From contig CASFCH010000009.1 in assembly GCA_949293315.1 (NCBI GenBank), positions 124,001 to 188,000 on the forward strand: a DNA stretch of 64,000 nt. The letters run 5' to 3'. Source of the stretch: an uncultured Oscillospiraceae bacterium. Its GTDB lineage: Bacteria > Bacillota > Clostridia > Oscillospirales > Acutalibacteraceae. The notes under the pieces were generated by a model. That model saw only the letters and a program-made list of their open reading frames with translations. It had not been told where the DNA came from and did not search any database. This document shows, in pieces, positions 34,553 through 44,334 of this stretch; position 1 is the stretch's first letter, and each line of letters opens with the position of its first letter. A program made the position numbers and the translations under genes.

Positions 34553-36376
34553 ATGGAAGGAATCAGAGAAGATATCAGGAACGTGGCGATCATCGCGCAT
34601 GTCGACCACGGCAAGACGACGCTCGTGGACGAGCTGCTCAAGCAGAGCGGAACCTTCCGCGCAAACGAGCAGGTGGATGAGCGCGTGATGGACTCCAACG
34701 CACTCGAGCGGGAGCGCGGGATCACGATCCTGTCGAAAAATACCTCTATCCACTATAACGGTGTGAAGATCAACGTGGTGGATACGCCCGGCCATGCCGA
34801 TTTCGGCGGCGAGGTGGAGCGCATCCTCATGATGGTGGACGGCGTGCTGCTGCTGGTGGACGCGTTTGAGGGCTGCATGCCGCAGACGCGCTTTGTGCTG
34901 CAGAAGGCCCTCAACCTGCACAAGAAGGTGCTCGTCGTCATCAATAAGATCGATCGCCCCGGCGCGCGGCCCGCGGAGGTCGTGGACGAGGTGCTGGACC
35001 TGTTTATCGAGCTGGGCGCGGATGAGGATCAGCTCGAATTCCCGGTGGTGTACGCCTCCGCAAAGGAGGGCGTCTCCTCCCTGAAGGCCGATGAGCCGGG
35101 CACGGATATGCGTCCGCTGCTCGACGCCATTCTGGAACATATCGACGCCCCCAGGGGCGATCTGGACGGCCCGACGCAGGTGCGCTTCTCCTCCCTGGAA
35201 TACGACGACTACGTCGGACGGATCGGCATCGGCCGCGTGGAGCGCGGAACGATCCGGGAGGGGCAGAATATCGTCCTGTGCAAGACGGACGGCCGGCAGG
35301 AGAACGAAAAGATCTCCCGCCTGTACCAGTTTGAGGGGCTCAAACGCGTGGAGGTCAAGGAGGCGCGGCTGGGCGACCTGATCGCGGTGTCCGGCATCTC
35401 GGACATCAACATCGGGGAGACGGCGTGCGCGCCCGAGTGCGTGGAGCCGCTCCCGTTTGTCAAGATCGACGAGCCGACCATCTCCATGAACTTCATGGTC
35501 AATGACTCCCCGTTCGCGGGGCGCGAGGGCAAGTTCGTCACCTCCCGCAACCTGCGCGACCGCCTGTACAAGGAGGTCGAGACGAATGTCAGCATGCGCG
35601 TGGAGGATACGGAGACGACCGATACCTTCAAGGTCTCCGGCCGCGGGGAGCTGCACCTCTCCATCCTGATCGAGACCATGCGCCGCGAGGGGTACGAGTT
35701 CCAGGTCTCCCGCCCCAAGGTCATCCTCAAGGAGGAGAACGGCAAGACGCTTGAGCCCATGGAGCTGCTGATCGTCGAAGTGCCGGAGCAGTACAGCGGC
35801 GCCGTGATCGAAAAGCTCTGCTCCCGCAAGGGCGAAATTGAAAAGATGGGCACCCGCGATACGGGCACCACGCATATTGAATTTAAAATCCCGTCCCGCG
35901 GCCTGATCGGCTACCGCTCGGAGTTCCTGACGGATACGAACGGCAACGGCATCATGAACCAGCTCTTCGCGGGCTATGAGCCGTGGAAGGGCGATATCGT
36001 CATGCGCGAGCGCGGCTCCATCGTGGTGCATGAGGCCGGCGAGACGACGGGCTACGGCCTGTTCAACACGCAGGACCGCGGCCGGCTCTTTGTCGGGCCC
36101 GGCGTGCCGGTGTACGAGGGGATGATCGTGGGCGAGTGCTCCAAGAATGAGGACATCGTCTGCAACGTCTGCCGCAAAAAGCAGATGACCAATACGCGCG
36201 CGGCCGGATCGGACGATGCGCTGCGCCTCGTCCCGCCCACGATTTTGAGCCTGGAGCAGTCCATGGAGTTCATCGGGGACGACGAGCTGCTGGAGGTCAC
36301 GCCCAAGAGCCTGCGCCTGCGCAAGAAGATCCTCTCCAAAGAGCTGCGCATGAAGCAGGCGCACCGGAAAAAATAA
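34553..36376 (+). CDS. typA: Translational GTPase TypA/BipA
   Basis: This 607-residue ribosome-binding GTPase acts in ribosome assembly and stress. The G1 motif is HVDHGKTTL near residues 14-22, G3 is [14 protein letters not shown], and G4 is NKIDR. EF-G-like domains follow, and the family-specific C-terminal domain has [16 protein letters not shown] and LTKMKQA-type end residues (here RMKQAHRKK). The length is normal for the family. AAGGAAGG precedes the ATG. It is transcribed from the divergent promoter. Confidence 0.97.
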   Translation: MEGIREDIRNVAIIAHVDHGKTTLVDELLKQSGTFRANEQVDERVMDSNALERERGITILSKNTSIHYNGVKINVVDTPGHADFGGEVERILMMVDGVLLLVDAFEGCMPQTRFVLQKALNLHKKVLVVINKIDRPGARPAEVVDEVLDLFIELGADEDQLEFPVVYASAKEGVSSLKADEPGTDMRPLLDAILEHIDAPRGDLDGPTQVRFSSLEYDDYVGRIGIGRVERGTIREGQNIVLCKTDGRQENEKISRLYQFEGLKRVEVKEARLGDLIAVSGISDINIGETACAPECVEPLPFVKIDEPTISMNFMVNDSPFAGREGKFVTSRNLRDRLYKEVETNVSMRVEDTETTDTFKVSGRGELHLSILIETMRREGYEFQVSRPKVILKEENGKTLEPMELLIVEVPEQYSGAVIEKLCSRKGEIEKMGTRDTGTTHIEFKIPSRGLIGYRSEFLTDTNGNGIMNQLFAGYEPWKGDIVMRERGSIVVHEAGETTGYGLFNTQDRGRLFVGPGVPVYEGMIVGECSKNEDIVCNVCRKKQMTNTRAAGSDDALRLVPPTILSLEQSMEFIGDDELLEVTPKSLRLRKKILSKELRMKQAHRKK

Positions 36377-36513
36377 ACCGGCCCGGTATCAGGAAGTCAT
36401 TCGGCGTCACCCTTTTTGGGGCCGACTGGTGGGACGGCCCCGCGTATCGCAGCGCGGCGCTGTCCCGCTTTTTATTGAAACGATCGCTCGGAGCAAAGGA
36501 AGGAGAATCAGCG

Positions 36514-37314
36514 GTGATCATCGATTTTCATACGCATGCCTTTCCGCAGCGGATTGCGGAAAAGGCGATCCGGAACCTGGCCCATGTGGCCGGCGGCGCG
36601 CGTCCCAACCATGACGGCACGGCGGAGGATCTGCTGCGCGCAGTGCGGGCGGGCGGCGCAGACCGCGCCGTGGTGCTGAACATCGCCACCAACGAAAAGC
36701 AGCAGCGCAATGTCAACGATTTTGCCATCGAGACCAATTCTGCTTTCGGCGGCGCGCTGACGGCCTTTGGCAGCGTCTATCCGCAGTCGGAGACGGCGCT
36801 GGAGGAACTCGACCGGCTGAAGGCCGCCGGGATCCGGGGCATCAAGCTCCATCCGGATTACCAGCACTTTTTTGTGGATGACGAGCGCTTTTATCCGCTC
36901 TACCGGCGAATTGGGGAACTCGGGTTTGTCACCGTGTTCCATGCGGGGATCGATATCGGCTATCCGGAACCGGTCCACTGCACCCCGCAGATGCTCGCGC
37001 GGATTCTGCCCCAGTTTGGCGGCGCGCCCGTGGTGGCGGCCCACATGGGCGGCTGGATGATGTGGAAAGACGTGCAGGAATATCTCTGCGGTCAGGATCT
37101 CTATCTGGACACCGCGTTTTCCGCCGGACGGATGCCGCCCGACTATGCGCGGGAGATCATCCGCAGGCACGGGGCGGACCGCGTTCTGCTTGGCAGTGAT
37201 ATGCCGTGGGGCAATACGGGCAACGAGATCGCCTTTGTCCGGTCGCTGGACTTGCCGGATGCACAGACTGCGGCGATTTTAGGTGAAAACGCCCAGCGGC
37301 TTTTGCAGCAATAA
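36514..37314 (+). CDS. Amidohydrolase family 2 protein
   Basis: This protein of about 266 residues is a TIM-barrel metal hydrolase or decarboxylase. It starts with the metal motif IDFHTHAFP, has GIKLHPDYQHFF in the middle, VFHAGIDIGYP, then AAHMGGWMMW, and the aspartate in LLGSDMPWGNTG near the end, all in the order of the Amidohydro_2 family. The substrate is unknown; a TatD-type nuclease is less likely. The GTG at 36514 was chosen because GGAAGGAG lies before it. It follows typA by 137 bases and may share a transcript with the next two genes. Confidence 0.85.
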   Translation: MIIDFHTHAFPQRIAEKAIRNLAHVAGGARPNHDGTAEDLLRAVRAGGADRAVVLNIATNEKQQRNVNDFAIETNSAFGGALTAFGSVYPQSETALEELDRLKAAGIRGIKLHPDYQHFFVDDERFYPLYRRIGELGFVTVFHAGIDIGYPEPVHCTPQMLARILPQFGGAPVVAAHMGGWMMWKDVQEYLCGQDLYLDTAFSAGRMPPDYAREIIRRHGADRVLLGSDMPWGNTGNEIAFVRSLDLPDAQTAAILGENAQRLLQQ

Positions 37315-37353
37315 ATCCGTACGCAAACTGCCTGTATAGGGGAGGAGAAGAAT

Positions 37354-38829
37354 ATGAAAGCGATCAGTGACATTCTCTGTGTGCCGCGTCCCAGGCATAT
37401 CTGCGCCAAGGGGGAGGGAATTTACCGCACGGAGTCCTATGATCCGTCGCAGGTGCAGGTGGAGACAAGTACTGCGGTCAAGCACCCGGAGGGATACCGC
37501 ATCCGCGTGCAGGATGGGCGGATCACCGTAAAGGCCAATACCAGGGCCGGTAAATTTTATGCTTTCCAAACCCTGCGCCAAATCATGAATGGTGCGCGGG
37601 AGCTGCCGGAGTTCTGCCTGTGCGATGAACCGGTGTTTCGTTACCGCGGCTTTATGATCGACTGTGCGCGCCACTTTTTCACCGTGGATGAGTTGAAAAA
37701 GATGATCGATGCGGCGGCGCTCTATAAGCTAAACAAATTTCACTGGCACCTGACAGACGACCAGGGCTGGCGGATCCAGATCGACAGCTTTCCGCTGCTC
37801 ACACAGATTGGCTCCAGGCGTGCGGGCTCCCACTTTGACCGGGAGAAAAACACCGGTGAGGAGTATGGCGGCTTTTACACCAAGGATCAGATCCGTGATG
37901 TGGTGAACTATTGCGCGGATCGCTGCATCGAAGTCATCCCGGAGCTGGATATCCCCGGCCACACCTGTGCGGCGATTGCCGCTTATCCGCATCTCTCCTG
38001 CGCGGAGGAGCCCGTTCCAGTGCGCACCTGCGGCGGTATTTTCCGCGATATCCTGTGTGCGGGTAAGGAGAGTACGTACGACTTTGTATTTCAGGTGCTC
38101 GATGAGATTGCGGAGCTCTTCCCATCGCATTGGATCCATATCGGAGGGGACGAGGCGCCCAAGGACCGGTGGAACAAGTGCCCCCACTGCCGCGCCGCGA
38201 TGGAGCGCGAGCACATTACAGATGCGGAGGGATTGCAGGGATATTTCACCAACCGGGTTATTGATTATCTGGAGGCAAAGGGGATCCGCACCACTGTGTG
38301 GAACGACGCCCTCAAGAGCGGGAACCTGAAAAATGCCGCCACCGTGCAGATGTGGATGGATCGCGGCGGGTATTCTGTGCGCCGTGCCAACCGCGGCGGC
38401 AAGGTTATTATCTCTGGTTTTCTCCACTACTATATGGATTACCCCTATGGGCTGACGCCTCTGGATAAGACGTACAATTATAATCCGTTGCTTCCCGAAC
38501 TCTCCTTTGAGGGGGAGCGGAACATTCTGGGGGTAGAGGGGGCGCTCTGGACGGAACACGTGGCCGACTTTGAGCGCCTGTGCTACCAGGCCTATCCGCG
38601 TTTTGCCGCCATTGCGGAGAGCGGATGGGTCCGGCCGGAGCAGAAAAATATCTACGATTTTGAACGCCGGTTCCAAAAGAGCATTCCGCTGCTCGAAAAG
38701 ATCGGTGTGTATCCCGCGCCGATGGGGCAGTGGAGCCCGCGGGGAATCGCTGGCAAGCTGGAGACGGCGCGCTTTTTCCTGCGTAATATCAATCGGGACA
38801 CCGTAAAAAATCAACTGGATCTCAAGTGA
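37354..38829 (+). CDS. Family 20 beta-N-acetylhexosaminidase
   Basis: This 491-residue glycoside hydrolase has the GH20 N-domain (about 1-95) and a TIM barrel (about 98-440). Markers are YRGFMIDCARHFF, NKFHWHLTDDQGWRI and the catalytic pair in HIGGDEAPKDRW near residue 265. The enzyme removes terminal GlcNAc or GalNAc, using the substrate's acetamido group. There is no signal peptide, so it acts in the cytoplasm on imported sugars. GGGGAGGAG precedes the ATG. Its end is four bases inside the longest frame of the next gene, whose real start is about 30 bases on. Confidence 0.95.
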   Translation: MKAISDILCVPRPRHICAKGEGIYRTESYDPSQVQVETSTAVKHPEGYRIRVQDGRITVKANTRAGKFYAFQTLRQIMNGARELPEFCLCDEPVFRYRGFMIDCARHFFTVDELKKMIDAAALYKLNKFHWHLTDDQGWRIQIDSFPLLTQIGSRRAGSHFDREKNTGEEYGGFYTKDQIRDVVNYCADRCIEVIPELDIPGHTCAAIAAYPHLSCAEEPVPVRTCGGIFRDILCAGKESTYDFVFQVLDEIAELFPSHWIHIGGDEAPKDRWNKCPHCRAAMEREHITDAEGLQGYFTNRVIDYLEAKGIRTTVWNDALKSGNLKNAATVQMWMDRGGYSVRRANRGGKVIISGFLHYYMDYPYGLTPLDKTYNYNPLLPELSFEGERNILGVEGALWTEHVADFERLCYQAYPRFAAIAESGWVRPEQKNIYDFERRFQKSIPLLEKIGVYPAPMGQWSPRGIAGKLETARFFLRNINRDTVKNQLDLK

Positions 38830-38858
38830 TCCGGCTGCGAAAGGACGGGGTAATTACA

Positions 38859-39401
38859 ATGAACTGGATGATCGCATCCGATATCCACGGTTCGGCCTAT
38901 TACTGCGCTCAGCTGCTGGAGGCCTACCGCCGGGAACAGGCGGATCGGCTCCTGCTGCTCGGCGACATCTTATACCATGGCCCGCGCAACGACCTGCCCG
39001 AGGGGTACAACCCTAAAGCGGTGATTACACAGCTGAATGCCATCCGGGAGGATATCCTCGCCGTACGCGGCAACTGCGACGCGGAGGTGGATCAGATGGT
39101 GCTGGAGTTCCCTATTCTGGCGGATTACGCGATCCTGTGCGCGGGGGAGCGGATGATCTTTGCGACCCACGGCCATCTGTTCAACGAGGGGCAGCTCCCC
39201 CCTCTGCACGACGGCGATATCCTGCTGCACGGGCATACGCATGTGCCGGGATGCGTGGAGCACGGGACTTACACCTATCTGAACCCCGGCTCCGTCTCCC
39301 TCCCCAAGGCGGGCAGCTGGCGCGGCTACATGACCTTTGACGGCCGGACGTTCCAGTGGAAGAATTTGACGGGCGAAATTAAAAAGAAGTGGATGATATG
39401 A
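38859..39401 (+). CDS. YfcE-like metallophosphodiesterase
   Basis: This 180-residue calcineurin-type enzyme has the metal motifs ASDIHGSAYYC, LLLGDILYHGP, VRGNCDAEVD, THGHLF and HGHTHVPG in order, closest to the YfcE phosphodiesterases. The natural substrate is unknown. The ATG at 38859 was chosen because it has a purine-rich site (AGGACGGGG) and matches the family start MNWMIASDIHG. It is probably the last gene of a run beginning with the amidohydrolase. Confidence 0.92.
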   Translation: MNWMIASDIHGSAYYCAQLLEAYRREQADRLLLLGDILYHGPRNDLPEGYNPKAVITQLNAIREDILAVRGNCDAEVDQMVLEFPILADYAILCAGERMIFATHGHLFNEGQLPPLHDGDILLHGHTHVPGCVEHGTYTYLNPGSVSLPKAGSWRGYMTFDGRTFQWKNLTGEIKKKWMI

Positions 39402-39748
39402 TGGCGCTACGCCTTCCGTGTGTAAAGGGGGATTCCACCTACGGAAACGTATTCCGGCTCGCGCCGGACGGAACGCCGGGGGCGGCGTTCCCTACGAGGG
39501 CTTGAGCAAACTTTGTGCGGCGTACGATGTAAAACAGCTCAAAAGAATCTACCGTTTTCCCTGGGATTGCCTTTTTGAACCATCTTCCGTGGGGAACGCT
39601 GCCCTCAGCGTTCCGTTGTACAGATTGACAGTTCGCAAAAAGTAAATAAAGGGGATAAAATTGAAACCCGCATAAGTCTCAATCTTCCCCCTCGGGTGAT
39701 TTCCTTATTCGGGGAGGATTGAGAAGCGGGTGCCTTATAATATCATAA
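39402..39748. repeat. Hairpin-rich intergenic region
   Basis: About 350 bases have no convincing gene. Three stem-loops are visible: CCGG/CCGG at 39454-39467, GGAACGCC/GGCGTTCC at 39470-39491 and GGAACGCTG/CAGCGTTCC at 39593-39614. The last two share the GGAACGC arm, as in repeated palindromic units. A 75-codon frame at 39418-39645 runs through both and looks accidental. Confidence 0.4.
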
Positions 39749-39790
39749 GACCCTCCGTGTGATGGAATTCACACGGAGGGTCACTGTTTT
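39749..39790 (+). terminator. Strong, possibly two-way terminator
   Basis: A perfect 13-base stem (GACCCTCCGTGTG with its complement) and an eight-base loop is followed by ACTGTTTTT on the plus strand. It lies just past the end of the convergent ABC operon, whose last stop is at 39808. Confidence 0.8.
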
Positions 39791-39807
39791 TGGATTCGTT
39801 ATGTTGG

Positions 39808-41676
39808 TCACGCCTGCTCGACAGTGACGTAGTACTTGGCCTGCGCGTGCCACAGCGCACTGTATGCGCCGCCCTGGGCGAGCAGCGTCTCGTGGCTGCC
39901 AGCCTGAACGATCTGCCCCTCCTGGAACACGATGATCTTATCGCAGAACCGGCAGGAGGATAGGCGGTGGGAGATATAAATCGCCGTCTTGCCGTCTGTA
40001 AAGCTGTTGAAGCGGCGGTAGATCTCAAACTCGGAGATCGGGTCGAGCGCGGCGGTCGGCTCGTCGAGCACGACGAACGGCGCGTCGCGGTAGAGCGCTC
40101 GGGCAATGGCCAGCTTCTGCGCCTCGCCGCCGGAGATCTCCACGCCGTCCTCGTCAAAGTCCTTGTAGAGCACGGTATCTTCCCTGTGCGGCAGCTGCTG
40201 CACCCGTTCGCCGATGCCCGCCTTGTCGAGTACATCCAGCAGTTTTTTTCGGTCGAACTCCACGGAGGTAGTCACGTTCTGGGAAAGGGGGACGGAGAAG
40301 AGCGAGAAGTCCTGAAATACAACACCGAACAGGGACATATACTCGTCGATATCGTACTTGCGTATGTCGATGCCGTTGAGTGTGATCTCCCCCTCAGTGG
40401 GGTCGTACAGACGGCAGAGCAGCTTGATAAACGTGCTCTTGCCCGAGCCGTTGTGCCCGACAAATGCCAGATGCTCGCCAATTTTCAGTTTGAGGGATAC
40501 ATCCTTGAGCGCATAGGCGGCTGTGCCGGGATACTTGAAGCTGACGTGCTTGAACTCGATGTCGTACTGGTTGTCGTTCCGCTTTTCGACAGGCAGGGTG
40601 CCCATGTGGCGCTCGGTGGGGTACTCGCAGATTTTACGCAGGTAGCCAATGTTGGCCAGCGTCATATTGAAAAAGTACGGCAGGTTGCCCAGCTGGGCGA
40701 GGGCACCGATGAAAATGGGCACGCAGCCAGTGAACCGGACCAGCTCCTCCGCCGTCAGCGCGCCGTCGAACGCCCGGACGGCGACGAAGATGTAGACCAC
40801 AGCCGTGATGACGCCCTGCATCGCGCCCATGCCCTGGAGCTCCGCGCCGAGCGTTCGGCGTGTATTTTTCCGATACTGCCGCTGCGGGTCCTCAAAGTCC
40901 GTTTGGTACTCCTGTATCACCATGTTCTGCGAGCCGTAGATCCGGATGTCCTTGCCCGGCTTGTAGCGCGTGGGGAAGTCGAGCCAATAGGTGAACTGGG
41001 CGAAGGTGTCCCGGAAGAAGTCGTTGATCTGAATGTTCTTTTTGGCATACCGGTCGGAGATCCAGGCGGTCAGTCCGCCGCAGACCGCCACAGTCAGGAG
41101 CGTCACCGCCCCAAATCCCCAGGAGGTGCGGAACGAGCGGTTGTCAAAGGCCAGAAGCCCGCGGATGGCGGGCGCGATCGCCGCCACCGAGAACGCGATG
41201 CCGAAAATGCCGGAGACCATCTCCTGCAGCCCGGAATAGAAAAAGGAAAACAGGCCGCCGTTGTTCTCTATCCATGTCTGATAATAGCGGAGCGCCTGCT
41301 GAAAATCCGGTTTTTCAAGCAGCGCATAGTCTTTGCCGGTGAGCGCCTCGCTGAGGATTTTATTCTCCGCGATGAGAAACTGGTGAAAGGTGCAGGTGGA
41401 CCACCGTCCCAGCGCCTGCCGGATGAGCGAAAGCGCCAGGACGGACACCGCCAGCGCCACTGCCGTTTGGAAGACCGTCTGCGCGGCCGCCCCGGCCGAG
41501 ATGAGCGCCGTCATGCGTGCCGAGAGCCAGACGCCCGCCATCTGTGCGGCATAGGTGAACAGAGCGGTCAGGAGGATCAGCGCAAATGCCGATGGGCTCG
41601 TCTGCTTGAGGAGTCTGGCGGAAAAACGCAGGTTTTCCATGGTTTCCGACGGCTTTTTGTCAGACCGCTGTTTCAT
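39808..41676 (-). CDS. ABC exporter half, permease-ATPase fusion (second gene of pair)
   Basis: This 622-residue type I exporter half has six membrane helices (about 30-320) and a C-terminal ATPase. Walker A is GHNGSGKST near 405, the signature is ISGGEAQK, and Walker B is FVVLDEPTAALD with the switch His in ISHRLSS. It pairs with the gene before it to form a heterodimer. The ATG at 41676 has GGGAGGG eight bases before it and overlaps the partner's end by 17 bases. The substrate is unknown; the adjacent LytTR-type two-component system suggests a peptide or antibiotic response. Confidence 0.92.
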   Translation of the reverse strand: MKQRSDKKPSETMENLRFSARLLKQTSPSAFALILLTALFTYAAQMAGVWLSARMTALISAGAAAQTVFQTAVALAVSVLALSLIRQALGRWSTCTFHQFLIAENKILSEALTGKDYALLEKPDFQQALRYYQTWIENNGGLFSFFYSGLQEMVSGIFGIAFSVAAIAPAIRGLLAFDNRSFRTSWGFGAVTLLTVAVCGGLTAWISDRYAKKNIQINDFFRDTFAQFTYWLDFPTRYKPGKDIRIYGSQNMVIQEYQTDFEDPQRQYRKNTRRTLGAELQGMGAMQGVITAVVYIFVAVRAFDGALTAEELVRFTGCVPIFIGALAQLGNLPYFFNMTLANIGYLRKICEYPTERHMGTLPVEKRNDNQYDIEFKHVSFKYPGTAAYALKDVSLKLKIGEHLAFVGHNGSGKSTFIKLLCRLYDPTEGEITLNGIDIRKYDIDEYMSLFGVVFQDFSLFSVPLSQNVTTSVEFDRKKLLDVLDKAGIGERVQQLPHREDTVLYKDFDEDGVEISGGEAQKLAIARALYRDAPFVVLDEPTAALDPISEFEIYRRFNSFTDGKTAIYISHRLSSCRFCDKIIVFQEGQIVQAGSHETLLAQGGAYSALWHAQAKYYVTVEQA

Positions 41677-43510
41677 CGTGAATCCCTCCCTCGTTTTCCT
41701 CATTGTAGTAGTAGCTCTGCATGGAATACATCCGGAAATACTTGCCCTTTTGCGCCATCAACTGCGCGTGCGTGCCGGTCTCCACGATTTTACCGTTCTC
41801 TAGGAAGAGGATCCGGTCGCAAAATGCGGTGCTCGCCAGCCGGTGGGAGATATAAAAGGACGTGCGGCCCTGCGTGATCGCGTTGTATTTCATGTACAGT
41901 TCGTTCTCCGCGATCGGGTCGAGCGCTGCGGTCGGTTCATCCAGGATGATGATCGGCGATTGTTTGTAGATTGCCCGCGCGAGCAGCAGCTTTTGTGTCT
42001 CGCCGCCGGAGAGGTCAACTGCGTTTGAATCGACCTCCTTGCCCAGCCGGGTTCTTATGCCGTCGGGCAGCTGCGCCACGCGCTCGCTCAGCCCCGCCAG
42101 CCGCAGTGCCTCCGCCAAACGTCCGGCGTCGGTGCGGGATTCCTCCTGCATGGTCACATTTGTCTCCAGGGAGGCGGGCAGGAGGAAGACGTCCTGGAAA
42201 ATCGCTGAAAAGAGCTTGAAACGCTCCTTATCGGTCAGTTCGCCCGCATCACGTCCGTTGATGAGGATCCGGCCGTGCGTGGGGGCATAGAGCCCGCTGA
42301 GCAGCTTCATGGCGGTTGTTTTGCCCGCGCCGTTCTCGCCGACGATGGCGATCTTTTCGCCGGGCGATACGCAAAAATTCAGGTGTGAGACCGCGTCGTG
42401 CTCGCCGTCATAGGAGAAGCTGACGTCCTCGAAGGATACCGCGCAGCTGTCCGGCACAGCGTCTACCTGCCCGCCGGCGCCCGTGTTTTCAGCGAGCTCC
42501 ATGCACACGCGGAAATCGTCCGCCTGGAGGTGGTTTTGGTATAGCAGGCTATACTGCTGCGCAAATTGCAGCAGCCACGCGTTCGTTCCGCTGATGATGG
42601 AGTAGTAGAAGATGAAGTTCCCCGCCGTCAGTTCTCCCCTGCCGTAGAGCAAGGTCAGGATGGCAAACACCCCCAGGTCGCGCGCGCAGAGGATGGCCAG
42701 CTGGGCGGCGTTGAGCAGCGTGTCCTGCCGGCAATAGCGGCGCATCCCCTGGCGCAAGTCGCGGGTGAGCAGGTCGAGCAGCGGGGAAAACCACCCCGCC
42801 AAGTGGAAGAGCTTGACGTCCTTGGCGGCCTTCGGGTCGCTCGCCTTGCCGCAGGAGAAGTAGCGCGCCTTTGACCGGGTGGCGAACAGCTGCCGCTCGT
42901 ACTTCCGCGCCAGGCGTTTGATCGGGAACGAGAGGGCGAAGTGGGCAGCCGCAGCGGCCAGGCAGATGGCGATGAGCCGCAGGTCGGCTACGGCTAGGAT
43001 GGCGAAAAACGATGCGATGCCCGTGAGCGCGGCAAACAGGTTCAGCAGCGCGCCCCAGGTGTTTTGCACGCCCATGTCGCCCCATTGGATGGCGGAGACG
43101 GCATTTCCGAATGTCTTGCGCCGGCGGCTGTCCTCCACGTCCGCATACGGTACGGCGAGCGATTTGGCGATGATTTCGCGGAGCATCTGCCACCGCAGGC
43201 CGTCGGCGAATATCTCGAGCGACTGTTCCTGGCTCTTTTTCACCGTCTCGAGGGCAATACTGCCCACGGTGAATACGGCCAGCGCGCAGAGCAGCTGCCC
43301 ACCGCTGGCCGCGCCCGATACGCAGTCGATCATCACCTTGAGCACATACGCCGCAAGCAGCGGTGCGAGCACCTGCTGCGCGATGATGGACACTGTCATC
43401 CATGCTATGGACAGATGATATGCCCGCGCGTAGGCGATGGAGCGCCTTGCCATGTATCCGATGTTTTGGAAAAAGGTGTGGCGCGTCTTTTTTTCTGGGT
43501 TCCGCTTCAA
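41660..43510 (-). CDS. ABC exporter half, permease-ATPase fusion (first gene of pair)
   Basis: This 616-residue exporter half has six helices (about 35-320) and an ATPase with Walker A GENGAGKTT, signature LSGGETQK and Walker B IIILDEPTAALD. The TTG start at 43510 has GGGAGG eight bases before it; the longer frame to 43606 runs through a terminator and is unlikely. It overlaps its partner by 17 bases. It lies just after a two-component system on the same strand, with a terminator in between. Confidence 0.92.
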   Translation of the reverse strand: MKRNPEKKTRHTFFQNIGYMARRSIAYARAYHLSIAWMTVSIIAQQVLAPLLAAYVLKVMIDCVSGAASGGQLLCALAVFTVGSIALETVKKSQEQSLEIFADGLRWQMLREIIAKSLAVPYADVEDSRRRKTFGNAVSAIQWGDMGVQNTWGALLNLFAALTGIASFFAILAVADLRLIAICLAAAAAHFALSFPIKRLARKYERQLFATRSKARYFSCGKASDPKAAKDVKLFHLAGWFSPLLDLLTRDLRQGMRRYCRQDTLLNAAQLAILCARDLGVFAILTLLYGRGELTAGNFIFYYSIISGTNAWLLQFAQQYSLLYQNHLQADDFRVCMELAENTGAGGQVDAVPDSCAVSFEDVSFSYDGEHDAVSHLNFCVSPGEKIAIVGENGAGKTTAMKLLSGLYAPTHGRILINGRDAGELTDKERFKLFSAIFQDVFLLPASLETNVTMQEESRTDAGRLAEALRLAGLSERVAQLPDGIRTRLGKEVDSNAVDLSGGETQKLLLARAIYKQSPIIILDEPTAALDPIAENELYMKYNAITQGRTSFYISHRLASTAFCDRILFLENGKIVETGTHAQLMAQKGKYFRMYSMQSYYYNEENEGGIHDETAV

Positions 43511-43555
43511 GGGGAATCCCTCCCTTCTGGCAGTATCATATACCGGAATGGGTCT

Positions 43556-43597
43556 GAAAAAACAAAAACGCGCACGAACGGTATCGTTCCGTGCGCG
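43556..43597 (-). terminator. Terminator after the sensor kinase gene
   Basis: CGCGCACGGAACG and CGTTCGTGCGCG pair on the minus strand with one bulge, followed by TTTTTGTTTTTT. It starts six bases after the kinase stop. Confidence 0.88.
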
Positions 43598-43602
43598 AAC
43601 GG

Positions 43603-44334
43603 TCACAGCGGGAGCATGACCTCCGTGGCAAAGACGTCGCCCTCATCCTGCCGGTTGATAAATCCGCCGTATTTTTTGACGACTGTGTCCATGCGTTTCA
43701 GGCCGAATCCGTGCCCGGCCCCCTTGGTGCTGGCATAGTCCCCGCGGCCGCGTTTATTGATCTTGCCGCCGACGGAGTTGCTCACGGAGATGTACAGCTG
43801 CCCCTTGAACACCCCGATATACACCCGGATAAAGCGCTCCCCGGCGTCCGGGCACTCCATCGTGGCTTCAATGGCGTTGTCGATCAGATTCCCGATGATC
43901 ACGCACAGGTCCGTCTGGCTGACGGTGAGCTGCTCCGGCACGCTTGCACTGGCGTTGACATCGATATTTTTATTCTTCGCGAGCGTCAGCTTGCTGTTTA
44001 AGATGGCGTCCACCATCACATTGCCCGTCTTGATGACGGTATCAATCTCCATCAGATCCGCGTTTAAGGTGTTCAGGTAGTCGTCCAGCAGATCGTAGTT
44101 CCTGTTTTGCAGGTGGACTTTCATGGTCTGCAAATGATTTTTGTAGTCGTGCCGCCATCCGCGGACCTGGCGGTACATGTTTTCAACTTCCTCGTAGTGC
44201 CGATCGAGTAATTCGCGTTGGTAATCATCGAGCCGTTTGTCCGCATAGCGCCGCATCAGGTGCCGCACCAGAAAGACGGCGCACGCGGCGAGCGCGATCA
44301 GTGTTGCCGCCGCAATAGGGATCCATAGTTTCAT
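43603..44334 (-). CDS. GHKL-type sensor histidine kinase, short form
   Basis: This 243-residue kinase has only one N-terminal membrane helix (about 4-24) and no visible sensor domain. The phosphorylation site is His62 in RGWRHDYKNHLQT and the N-box is LIDNAIEATMEC, with GHGFGLKRM as the later ATP motif; this is the AgrC/GHKL type. Relatives usually have six or more helices before the kinase core, so the input is unclear. Its start overlaps the end of the regulator gene by four bases (ATGA), so the two are coupled. Confidence 0.9.
   Translation of the reverse strand: MKLWIPIAAATLIALAACAVFLVRHLMRRYADKRLDDYQRELLDRHYEEVENMYRQVRGWRHDYKNHLQTMKVHLQNRNYDLLDDYLNTLNADLMEIDTVIKTGNVMVDAILNSKLTLAKNKNIDVNASASVPEQLTVSQTDLCVIIGNLIDNAIEATMECPDAGERFIRVYIGVFKGQLYISVSNSVGGKINKRGRGDYASTKGAGHGFGLKRMDTVVKKYGGFINRQDEGDVFATEVMLPL

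Noticed and set aside
34550..36364. A 604-codon open frame on the minus strand opposite typA
   Set aside because: Antisense of a certain gene; no family resemblance.
39418..39645. A 75-codon frame after the phosphodiesterase gene
   Set aside because: It passes through two palindromes and has no family resemblance.
39967..41877. A 636-codon open frame on the plus strand opposite the ABC exporter genes
   Set aside because: Antisense of certain genes; no ribosome site.
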